Assembly (NCBI RefSeq): GCF_009729015.1
Contig: NZ_CP045482.1
Coordinates: 62,001 to 126,000, forward strand
Length of the DNA: 64,000 bases
From: Acidianus ambivalens
Lineage (GTDB): Archaea > Thermoproteota > Thermoprotei_A > Sulfolobales > Sulfolobaceae
Reading direction: 5' to 3'
Positions 40,016 to 47,405 of this stretch are shown here, piece after piece. The position numbers and the translations under genes were made by a program. The notes below the pieces were generated by a model. It worked only from the letters and a program-made list of their open reading frames with translations. It had not been told where the DNA came from and ran no database searches. The number at the start of each line of letters is the position of its first letter. Position 1 is the stretch's first letter.

Positions 40016-40402
40016 TTATGACTTCTGTTCTTGAGCCGGTAAGCCGTACGTTTGTACCCACATTTCTACTATATCATAACCATATAATTTCTTGAATTTT
40101 TCTCTACCTTCTGGCGTCATTCTTAATGGAGTCCACGGAGTCTCTAAATCTATATCAACATCTACTTTCTTAGCTGGAACAGTTTCCTTTATTACTTGTT
40201 CTACAGTATATACTAGATCATCAACAACTGGACAACCTGGAGCAGTTAAGCCTAACTTTATGTAAACATCTCCTTCATCAGAAATTTGCACATCATATAT
40301 CAATCCTAAGTTTACTATATCTACTGGAATTTCCGGATCAAAAACTTGCGTTAAAGCTTCCATAATTTTTTGCTTCCATTCTTCCTTGTTAATTTGTGAC
40401 AT
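40016..40402 (-). CDS. MIP18/SufT-like (DUF59) iron-sulfur assembly protein
   Basis: A 128-residue protein with the DUF59 core: QVFDPEIPVDIVNLGLIYDV, then LGLTAPGCPVVDDL with the conserved cysteine, and a C-terminal extension. Such proteins help insert Fe-S clusters. It lies between hisI and serS on the same strand with 31-base and 24-base gaps, so cotranscription is possible but not certain. Confidence 0.82.
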   Translation of the reverse strand: MSQINKEEWKQKIMEALTQVFDPEIPVDIVNLGLIYDVQISDEGDVYIKLGLTAPGCPVVDDLVYTVEQVIKETVPAKKVDVDIDLETPWTPLRMTPEGREKFKKLYGYDIVEMWVQTYGLPAQEQKS

Positions 40403-40433
40403 TTTTACCAGATATACCTTGTAGACAGAGAAT

Positions 40434-40811
40434 TTAATACTTAGCTATAAAACTTCTATAATTTCTATAAAAACATGTATAATTTCCAGTATGACAAGTT
40501 GGACCTAATGGATTTACAAGAAATACTATTGCGTCCTCGTCGCAATCAACGTAAAAATCTTCGATTAATTGAAAGTGTTTGCTGGTTTCTCCTTTTAGCC
40601 AAAGTCTTTTCCTGCTTAAAGACCAAAAGTGAGCCATCCCTGTGGTTAAAGTTTTAAAAACAGCTTCTTTATTCATATTACCTACCATAAGGACGTCTTT
40701 AGTCTTATAATGTTGAAGAATTGCAATTATTGTGTCATATTCATGTCTAAAATTAAGTTTCTCAATTATCTTTTTAGCCTCATCTTCTGAAAGTTTTAGC
40801 GTGACACCCAC
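40434..40811 (-). CDS. hisI: Phosphoribosyl-AMP cyclohydrolase
   Basis: A 125-residue single-domain HisI that opens the adenine ring of PR-AMP. It shows MVGNMNKEAVFKTLTTGMAH, SRKRLWLKGETS, the metal-binding DCDEDAIVFLV and the C-terminal zinc cysteines in GPTCHTGNYTC. It is the last gene of the his set, starting at GTG inside the end of hisH. HisE is separate, not fused. Confidence 0.94.
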   Translation of the reverse strand: MGVTLKLSEDEAKKIIEKLNFRHEYDTIIAILQHYKTKDVLMVGNMNKEAVFKTLTTGMAHFWSLSRKRLWLKGETSKHFQLIEDFYVDCDEDAIVFLVNPLGPTCHTGNYTCFYRNYRSFIAKY

Positions 40812-41383
40812 CTCTTTAAGTTCTCAAAAAATATTCTCCCAGTTTCACTGCTCTTTTCAGGATGAAATTGTGTGCCTACAACGTTTTCCTTACAAACCAT
40901 TGCAGGATATTCTATTCCATAGTTGGACTTCATTACCACATGATCGTTAGTATAAGCAACATAACTATGAACATAATATGCATACTTTCCGTCAAGTCCT
41001 TCAGTTAGCTCACAATCCCCAGAGACGTAAATTTTATCCCAGCCTATGTGCGGAAGTTTTACATTTGCATGGATCTTATCTACAGTACCTTTAAACCATC
41101 CTAAACCTTTACTTTCACCGCCTTCAGTTCCTTTTTCAAACATTATTTGAAGACCCAAGCAAACTCCAAGAAAATGAACTCCAGATTTCCTAAGATCATT
41201 TATTTTATCCGAGTTAATCTGAATGAACTTTGATACCGCAGAAAATGCTCCAACTCCAGGGAATACTATTAGGTCTGCATTCTTAATTTCCTTACTTATT
41301 TCAACTTCGAATCCAGCTCTCTTTAATCCTGAAGAGATACTAAATAGATTACCTACGCCGTAATTAACAACTAGAGCCTTCAT
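40796..41383 (-). CDS. hisH: Imidazole glycerol phosphate synthase glutaminase subunit
   Basis: A 195-residue class I amidotransferase. Nucleophile in GVCLGLQ, catalytic pair in FHPEKS, and an N-terminal VNYGVGNLFSIS motif that interfaces with HisF. It supplies ammonia to HisF. The ATG overlaps the hisE stop by 4 bases. Confidence 0.95.
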   Translation of the reverse strand: MKALVVNYGVGNLFSISSGLKRAGFEVEISKEIKNADLIVFPGVGAFSAVSKFIQINSDKINDLRKSGVHFLGVCLGLQIMFEKGTEGGESKGLGWFKGTVDKIHANVKLPHIGWDKIYVSGDCELTEGLDGKYAYYVHSYVAYTNDHVVMKSNYGIEYPAMVCKENVVGTQFHPEKSSETGRIFFENLKRWVSR

Positions 41384-41661
41384 TTCATCCTCCTCTTTAA
41401 TTCAGCATATAATTCTTCTGGTTTAACTCCTTCAACTGCCATAAGAACCCAGAGATGATACATTAAATCCGCTGCTTCAGAGATGAACCTATCTCTTCCC
41501 TCATATAGTGAAGCAACAATTGTTTCTACGGCCTCTTCTCCAACCTTTCTTGCTATATATCCTTTTCCTTTTTTAACAAGTTCAGCGGTATAACTATTTT
41601 CCGGCATTTTCTCTAACCTCTGAAGTATTATTTCGTATAATTTATCCAAAACTTCAGACAT
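41380..41661 (-). CDS. hisE: Phosphoribosyl-ATP pyrophosphatase
   Basis: A 93-residue all-helical MazG-like enzyme that removes pyrophosphate from PR-ATP. KVGEEAVETIVASL and EAADLMYHLWVLM carry the metal-binding acidic residues. A stand-alone HisE, separate from HisI. It overlaps hisD by 8 bases and hisH by 4. Confidence 0.94.
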   Translation of the reverse strand: MSEVLDKLYEIILQRLEKMPENSYTAELVKKGKGYIARKVGEEAVETIVASLYEGRDRFISEAADLMYHLWVLMAVEGVKPEELYAELKRRMK

Positions 41662-42844
41662 ATCTCTCGCCTATGCTTTTAGAGTGAATTTCGAATCCTT
41701 CATACCTTGCTAAAGTAATTGCAGCATTAATTAGCTCCTTATCTGGGTTAGTAGCTTGAGCGAAAGAGATAGGCTTAAGGAAATCGTATACTGTCAGTCC
41801 TCCTTTGAATTTAGCCCAACTATTAGTCGGCAAAATATGATCTGGCCCAGCACTATAATCAATAATTGCAGGGGGAGTTCTACCCAAAGTTACTGCACCG
41901 GCATTTCTTACCATTTTTAGGGCTTCTCGTGGAGAAGAAACTTGCAAAGAAAGGTGTTCTGGAGCTATAGAGTTTGCATAAGTTATTGCTTCTTCAAGAT
42001 CTCTTGCTTTAACTAAATAAAAAGTAAGGTCGGAACTAGAAGCTTTTTCCTCTACTTCTCTTAATATTCTATCAGAAGTAGAAATTAAAACTAATAACGT
42101 GGAATTTCCATGTTCTCCCTGAGCAAGTAAATCAAGGTAAATTTGCTCAGAATCAGCTGAATCATCAGCGACAATAACTAGTTCTGTAGGACCTTCTATT
42201 CCATCTATTCCTACATCTTTACTTACAATGTATTTTGCTGCTTGAACGTAAACATTTCCTGGTCCCACTATCTTATCTACTTTCTTAACGCTCTCCGTTC
42301 CGTAAGCCAATGCAGCAATAGCTTGTGCTCCACCAATTTTGTATATTTCCTTTACATTAAGTTTTTCTGCAATGTATGCAATTGCAGGATCAATTTTACC
42401 TTTAGTAGGTGTTGCAGCATAAATTTCCTCAACTCCAGCAACTATTGCCGGTATTCCTGCCATTAGTAGTGTTGATGGATAAAGCTTTTTACCACCTGGC
42501 ACATAAATTCCTACCTTTTCTAACGGAGTCCAAATTATCCCAAAGTCAACTCCACTTTTTCCACCGCCTATTTGAGGAGGCTTTATTGAAGTGTGAAATT
42601 CCTTTATTTGCTCTGAGACTACATCTATTGCCTTCTTAATGTCTTCAGAAAGTAATGAAGCCGCAGCGTGAATCTCTTCCCTTGTAACTTTTATATTATC
42701 AAGCTTTATGCCGTCGAATTTTTCAGTAAATTCAATTAAGGCTTTGTCTCCTTCTCTTTTTACTTTCTCTACAATCTCGCTTACCTTGTCCAGGACTTGA
42801 TCAAAACTTATAGGCCTACTTTTAGGAAGATCTTTTATTATCAT
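41654..42844 (-). CDS. hisD: Histidinol dehydrogenase
   Basis: A 396-residue zinc enzyme oxidising histidinol to histidine. Visible segments are the GIYVPGGKKLYPSTLLM loop, IVGPGNVYVQAAK, GIDGIEGPTELVIVAD, LLAQGEHG and APEHLSL with the catalytic and zinc residues. It overlaps hisF and hisE by a few bases. Confidence 0.95.
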   Translation of the reverse strand: MIIKDLPKSRPISFDQVLDKVSEIVEKVKREGDKALIEFTEKFDGIKLDNIKVTREEIHAAASLLSEDIKKAIDVVSEQIKEFHTSIKPPQIGGGKSGVDFGIIWTPLEKVGIYVPGGKKLYPSTLLMAGIPAIVAGVEEIYAATPTKGKIDPAIAYIAEKLNVKEIYKIGGAQAIAALAYGTESVKKVDKIVGPGNVYVQAAKYIVSKDVGIDGIEGPTELVIVADDSADSEQIYLDLLAQGEHGNSTLLVLISTSDRILREVEEKASSSDLTFYLVKARDLEEAITYANSIAPEHLSLQVSSPREALKMVRNAGAVTLGRTPPAIIDYSAGPDHILPTNSWAKFKGGLTVYDFLKPISFAQATNPDKELINAAITLARYEGFEIHSKSIGERYV

Positions 42845-43596
42845 ATCCTCACATCAACTCCCTTTGTTTTTAAATAATACTTTAAATCCTTGATTCTAAT
42901 AACTCCGTCATGAAAAACACCTGCTGCTAAAGCAGCATCTGCTTTTCCTTCTGTTAAGACTTCAAAAAAATGCTCTGGTCTTCCTGCTCCACCGCTGGCT
43001 ATTACTGGAATATTTACTGCCTCTGCTACAGCTCTAGTTAGTTTAATATCATATCCTGACCTTGTCCCATCTTTATCAATGCTAGTCAAGAGTATTTCTC
43101 CTGCACCTAAACTTTCTACTTCTTTAGCCCAACTAATTGCTTCTAACCCAGTCCTGAAAGTACCAGATTTTGTGTAAACAATCCAAGAATTTCCCTCAAT
43201 TTTAGCGTCTATCGCTACAACTACTGCTTGTGCACCGAATTCTTCAGAAGCTTGAGTAATTATTTGCTTATTTTCTACAGCAGCGGTATTTATACTAACC
43301 TTGTCTGCACCAGAAGATAATATTCTTGAAACATCTTCTAAGCTTCTTATTCCTCCTCCTACTGTCAAAGGTATTGACAAAACGCTCGCAGTATTTCTTA
43401 CAACATCAAGTAAAGTTCTCCTTCCTTCAATTGTTGCAGAAATATCTAAGAAAACTATTTCATCTGCCCCTTCTTCTTCATACTTAGCTGCTAATTCCAC
43501 TGGATCTCCTTTGTCCTTAAGATTAAGGAAGTTAACTCCTTTTACTACTCTTCCGTTTTTTACATCTAAGCATGAAATAATTCTCTTTGTAGTCAT
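42841..43596 (-). CDS. hisF: Imidazole glycerol phosphate synthase cyclase subunit
   Basis: A 251-residue half-barrel repeat TIM barrel. The catalytic Asp is in ISCLDVKNGRVVKGVNF and its partner in TSIDKDGTRSGYD. PLTVGGGIRS and IASGGAGRPEH form the phosphate sites. It makes IGP and AICAR; the latter feeds the purine pathway encoded at 14-23 kb. Confidence 0.95.
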   Translation of the reverse strand: MTTKRIISCLDVKNGRVVKGVNFLNLKDKGDPVELAAKYEEEGADEIVFLDISATIEGRRTLLDVVRNTASVLSIPLTVGGGIRSLEDVSRILSSGADKVSINTAAVENKQIITQASEEFGAQAVVVAIDAKIEGNSWIVYTKSGTFRTGLEAISWAKEVESLGAGEILLTSIDKDGTRSGYDIKLTRAVAEAVNIPVIASGGAGRPEHFFEVLTEGKADAALAAGVFHDGVIRIKDLKYYLKTKGVDVRI

Positions 43597-44174
43597 AATA
43601 ATCCCTTAGTTGTAGGTAATCTATTATTAACTATCCTAGAAGCTTCATACAACGAAATTCCTAAACCTTTAAATGCAGCCTCTACTATATGATGCTCATT
43701 CTCTCCACTAAATTTCCTTATGTGTAATGTTATTCCAGCGTTATATGCAAAAGTCCTAAAAAAGTGGGGAACGTTCTCCATAGATAAGCCACCTATTTCT
43801 TCTCTCTTAAGGTCTAGATCTATTATTCCCATGCCCCTGCCAGAAATATCAACAGCAACTAAAACTAGAGCTTCATCCATCGGAGTAAATATGCTAAAGA
43901 ACCTCCTTATGCCGCTCTTATTACCTAAAGCTTCCTTAAATGCCTCCCCTAAAACTATTGCAGTATCCTCAACTACGTGATGGTCATCGTAATTTTCTTT
44001 ATCTTTAGCAATAATCTTTGCAGAAGAATTCATGTGGAATAGCATTGAATTTAACATATGATTAAAGAAAGGTATGGGAGTAGAAACTTCTACGTTCCCT
44101 GGGGTATCGATATCTAGGTAAACTTCTATTTCCGTCTCTTTAGTATCTCTCTTTACTGCGGCGTATCTAGACAT
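43593..44174 (-). CDS. hisB: Imidazoleglycerol-phosphate dehydratase
   Basis: 193 residues, the dehydratase domain only, with no phosphatase domain. Mn-binding His/Glu motifs are FFNHMLNSML, HHVVEDTAI and EHHIVEAAFKG. A histidinol-phosphate phosphatase is therefore needed from elsewhere, and I see none in the his cluster. Confidence 0.95.
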   Translation of the reverse strand: MSRYAAVKRDTKETEIEVYLDIDTPGNVEVSTPIPFFNHMLNSMLFHMNSSAKIIAKDKENYDDHHVVEDTAIVLGEAFKEALGNKSGIRRFFSIFTPMDEALVLVAVDISGRGMGIIDLDLKREEIGGLSMENVPHFFRTFAYNAGITLHIRKFSGENEHHIVEAAFKGLGISLYEASRIVNNRLPTTKGLL

Positions 44175-44859
44175 ATTTCACACCCTTTAAACTTCCTGAG
44201 TAAAAAGACATTCCTACTATTGCAAAGTCTATCTTGCTCTCCTTTAACTTTAGAAGATCATTAATGTTATTTATACCTCCTGCGTATCCCTTAAGTTTAT
44301 TCACTCTACTAGAGTATATTGAAATATTCTCGTCAATTCCTTTCTTAGTTCCTTCATTGCATACATAAGTAAAAATTACTCCTTTAATATCATAATTTTT
44401 CAGTAAGGAAATTGTTTCGTCTACACTTTTTGCCTCTTCTTTCCAACCTTTAATTAGGGTTTTTCCTTCACAATAGTCTATCGAGAAAAATAGTCTATCT
44501 CCTAGTAATTCAGTCATTTTATCAAATTCTTCCTTATTCGTGAAAAGTATTGATGAAACAACAATTTCAGTAATACCTAGTGATAACATTCTGTTTGCCT
44601 TTTCAATACTCCTTATACCTCCACCTACTTCAATTCTTTTAAAACCTATTCTCGCAATACCAGCTATTATTTCTTCGTTGTTTCCTAAGTTTTCTGCGGC
44701 ATCAAGATCAACAATATGAACTGTATCATAGCCTAAAGAGTAAATATTCTCAGCAACTTTTATTGGGTCTCCTATTATGATTCCAGTCCCCTTAACTCCT
44801 CTCACTCTTTTTACAGCTTTTCCTTGACTTATATCTATACTAGGTACTACATGCATCAT
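44167..44859 (-). CDS. hisA: Phosphoribosylformimino-5-aminoimidazole carboxamide ribotide isomerase
   Basis: A 230-residue TIM barrel paralogous to HisF. The catalytic Asp is in VPSIDISQGKAVKRV, with the phosphate-binding EVGGGIRSIE segment in the middle. The C-terminal half is more divergent than usual (YAGGINNINDL). An ATG-ATG pair starts it. It overlaps hisG and hisB. Confidence 0.9.
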   Translation of the reverse strand: MMHVVPSIDISQGKAVKRVRGVKGTGIIIGDPIKVAENIYSLGYDTVHIVDLDAAENLGNNEEIIAGIARIGFKRIEVGGGIRSIEKANRMLSLGITEIVVSSILFTNKEEFDKMTELLGDRLFFSIDYCEGKTLIKGWKEEAKSVDETISLLKNYDIKGVIFTYVCNEGTKKGIDENISIYSSRVNKLKGYAGGINNINDLLKLKESKIDFAIVGMSFYSGSLKGVKYV

Positions 44860-45722
44860 TTAACAACCTTCTCTATGTTTACAACTACAATATCCCTAGC
44901 TCCTGCAGCCTTAGCTTTAGCTATAACTTCTGGTAACTGACTCTCCTCTGCAACTGTTATCACTTCCCAAGCGTTAGTTTTGCTTAACCTAGATATAGCA
45001 GGAGATAACATTGCAGGTAAAGAGGAAATAACATCTTCTAATTTACTGTCGTCTACGTTCATGAATATCATCTTCCTTCCTCTAGCGGAAATTACACCTT
45101 TCATCATAGTTAATACTAGATTTACTCTCTCTGCTTCCTCGGATTTCATCCAATATTTATTACCAATAACTACAGCGTAAGTTTGGAGAATCTCGTCGAT
45201 AGACTTTAGCCCATGTAATTTTAACGTAGTCCCAGTGCTAACTACATCAATTATTGCGTCTGCTGCACCCAGCGACGGCATAACTTCAGCTGCACCACTT
45301 ATTTTTACTATTTTTGCATCTATGTCAACTTTATCTAGATATTCTTTAGCTATATTATAATATTTGGTGGCAATTCTTATACCATTCTTCTTTCTCCTTA
45401 AATCTTCAACATTCTCAACGTCCCAGTTTTGAGGCACGGCTAAAACTATCTTAGCTTTTCCAAAGTCCAATTTTATTAATTCCTCAACGTCAGCTTTAGA
45501 TTCAGTAACGTAATCGTGACCAGTTATTCCTATTTCTGCAGCTCCTGCTTCGACTAGATTAGGTATATCCTCTGTTCTCATCATAACTAATTGTACTCCA
45601 TCCCAACTAGTGGGTATCATTAACGCCCTTTCGTCGCTAGCTAACGGCTTAATTCCTACTTGAGTTAAGAATTGTAAAGTAGGTTGTTGAAGCCTACCTT
45701 TGTTTGGAATCGCCACTTTCAA
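44856..45722 (-). CDS. hisG: ATP phosphoribosyltransferase, long form
   Basis: 288 residues from TTG 45722, placed five to six bases after GGTGA inside the end of hisC; the longer open frame is not homologous. It starts MKVAIPNKGRLQQPTLQFL and has the PRPP loop in GAADAIIDVVSTGTTLKLHG. The C-terminal ACT-like regulatory domain (about residues 210-288) makes it the HisZ-independent form, presumably feedback-inhibited by histidine. Confidence 0.94.
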   Translation of the reverse strand: MKVAIPNKGRLQQPTLQFLTQVGIKPLASDERALMIPTSWDGVQLVMMRTEDIPNLVEAGAAEIGITGHDYVTESKADVEELIKLDFGKAKIVLAVPQNWDVENVEDLRRKKNGIRIATKYYNIAKEYLDKVDIDAKIVKISGAAEVMPSLGAADAIIDVVSTGTTLKLHGLKSIDEILQTYAVVIGNKYWMKSEEAERVNLVLTMMKGVISARGRKMIFMNVDDSKLEDVISSLPAMLSPAISRLSKTNAWEVITVAEESQLPEVIAKAKAAGARDIVVVNIEKVVK

Positions 45723-46758
45723 GAATCTCACCCAAAGCTTTAACCAAAATTTCACATTGTTCTCTAGTTCCAACAGTTATTCTATAAAATCCATCAATTG
45801 GCTTCCTAATAGCTATTTTTCTTTCCATTAAAGGATTTAATAAATCTCTATTATCCTTAACAAAGAGGAAATTTGTAACGGACTTATATACCTTTAAACC
45901 CAGTTTTTTAAGAGACGAATATAGATATTCTCTATTTTCAGTAATCTCATTTACTATTTTTCTCGCATAAGATGGATTTTCTAATGCAGTTATTCCAGCT
46001 ATTAATGAAGGTAAAGCTACGTCAAAAGGTGTAGAAGTTTTTGTTAAAGCATCTACTACTTCTTTATTTGCAATAAGATAGCCAACTCTGTAAGAAGCTA
46101 AAGAGAACGCTTTACTTAAGGTTCTCACTATCATAACGTTTGGATATTCATTTACTAACGAAGCTGCAGTATAGCCTGAGAACTCGTAATACGCTTCGTC
46201 TAAAACTAGGAACCCATTTATGCTCTCTACAAGAGTGGATATCAAATCTTTATTAGCCTTTAACATAGGCGAACCAGTAGGATTATTTGGATCATCTATT
46301 ACTACTAATTTTGACTTTTTAGCGAAATCTAGAAGTTTATCTATATCTTCCTTCCACCAATCTCCGTTTTCCACCAAGTTTACTTTATTTACCTTTAGTC
46401 CACGAACTGTAGAATAAACAGAATACATACTATATGATGGGAAATTGTAAGTTACAGTGTCTCCAGGATTTAGGAAATTATAGAAAATAGCTCTTAAAGC
46501 TCCGTCTCCTCCAGGCGTAGGGAAAATATTGGATGGCTCTACCTTGTTATATTCTGCAGCTAATTCCTTAAACCTAGAAGTTAGATCAGGGTGTTGATAT
46601 CTATTACCTTGAGATAGGTACTTTTCCACTTCTTGGATTATAAAATTAGGTGGAGAATATGGAGATTCATTTAAATGAAGTCTTATTCCTTCCTTTATAT
46701 CACTATAATCATATTCCTTAGCTTCCTTTAACCATTTAGGTATTTCGGTTGGTGCAAT
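45694..46758 (-). CDS. hisC: Histidinol-phosphate aminotransferase, start uncertain
   Basis: A PLP fold-type I aminotransferase and the first gene of the his operon. PLP segments are LHLNESPYSPP, PTPGGDGALRAIF, DDPNNPTGSP and the lysine region RTLSKAFSLASYRVG. The frame is open to 46908, but the TATA element near 46787-46800 lies inside that extension. Between it and the conserved domain there is no ATG, GTG or TTG in frame. ATT 46758, after an AAGGG stretch, gives 354 residues and is my provisional start. TTG 46809 is the nearest canonical codon, but it lies upstream of the TATA element. Confidence 0.88.
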   Translation of the reverse strand: MAPTEIPKWLKEAKEYDYSDIKEGIRLHLNESPYSPPNFIIQEVEKYLSQGNRYQHPDLTSRFKELAAEYNKVEPSNIFPTPGGDGALRAIFYNFLNPGDTVTYNFPSYSMYSVYSTVRGLKVNKVNLVENGDWWKEDIDKLLDFAKKSKLVVIDDPNNPTGSPMLKANKDLISTLVESINGFLVLDEAYYEFSGYTAASLVNEYPNVMIVRTLSKAFSLASYRVGYLIANKEVVDALTKTSTPFDVALPSLIAGITALENPSYARKIVNEITENREYLYSSLKKLGLKVYKSVTNFLFVKDNRDLLNPLMERKIAIRKPIDGFYRITVGTREQCEILVKALGEILESGDSKQR

Positions 46759-46817
46759 ACGAAACCCTTGGTAAAAAGGTGGAAATAAATTTAAAAATTT
46801 TTTGTACAAATTATTAC
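46759..46817. promoter_or_regulatory. Divergent promoter, his operon and 46818 gene
   Basis: The AAATTTAAAAATTT tract at 46787-46800 is symmetric. It is centred about 24 bases before GTG 46818 on the plus strand, and predicts a minus-strand transcript start near 46769, about 10 bases before the hisC ATT codon. One shared TATA element may drive both genes. Confidence 0.5.
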
Positions 46818-47405
46818 GTGTTTTTAGAAAGATTACTAGACAAGAAAAGCTTAGTAATCTCCTATTATTACTCAGCAAATTTAACATTGCTAATGAATTT
46901 TGCATCACTTTATTATAGAAAAACTGGGAAGAACATTTGCATCGGAAACTTCGGTAAAATAAAGTGGGAATTTTATCCTAAAGACGTAGATTTCCCAATA
47001 AAATGTGACGAAAATTCTGCTTTCTTAGTTTTTGAAGCTGAAAATGAAAATGAGTTACCGGAAAAGTTTATTTTTGCAACTTCTTATAAGAATCTAAAGG
47101 TTAATGCAATAAAGGTTAGAGTAGAAAAATTTGAGTATAATACTTATAAGGCAATAATTGAAGACGAAATAATTCCATTTAAGATTGTGAAAGGCGAGAT
47201 AAATGAAATAAAATTAGCAAATGACTACACCGAATTACTTAATATTATAAAAGAGCTGGGAGGAGAATGCGAAATGAAAGATTTAGTTAACATCGCTTCA
47301 AAAAGATTAAATATCCCTAGAGATGAAGTAAAGGAAAAAATATTATTCTTAAAAGAAATTGATAAAATAGACATAGAAGGAAAGAAAATAAAACTCATTC
47401 TATAA
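46818..47405 (+). CDS. Hypothetical protein with C-terminal winged-helix-like region
   Basis: 195 residues from GTG 46818, which sits about 24 bases after a TATA element; the open frame extends 23 codons upstream into the his promoter. The N-terminal half contains alternating strands and helices (SLVISYYYSANLTLLMNF, CIGNFGKIKWEFYP) without a recognisable P-loop. The last 55 residues look like a winged helix (MKDLVNIASKRLNIPRDEVK). Function unknown. It overlaps the leuS stop by 11 bases. Confidence 0.5.
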   Translation: MFLERLLDKKSLVISYYYSANLTLLMNFASLYYRKTGKNICIGNFGKIKWEFYPKDVDFPIKCDENSAFLVFEAENENELPEKFIFATSYKNLKVNAIKVRVEKFEYNTYKAIIEDEIIPFKIVKGEINEIKLANDYTELLNIIKELGGECEMKDLVNIASKRLNIPRDEVKEKILFLKEIDKIDIEGKKIKLIL

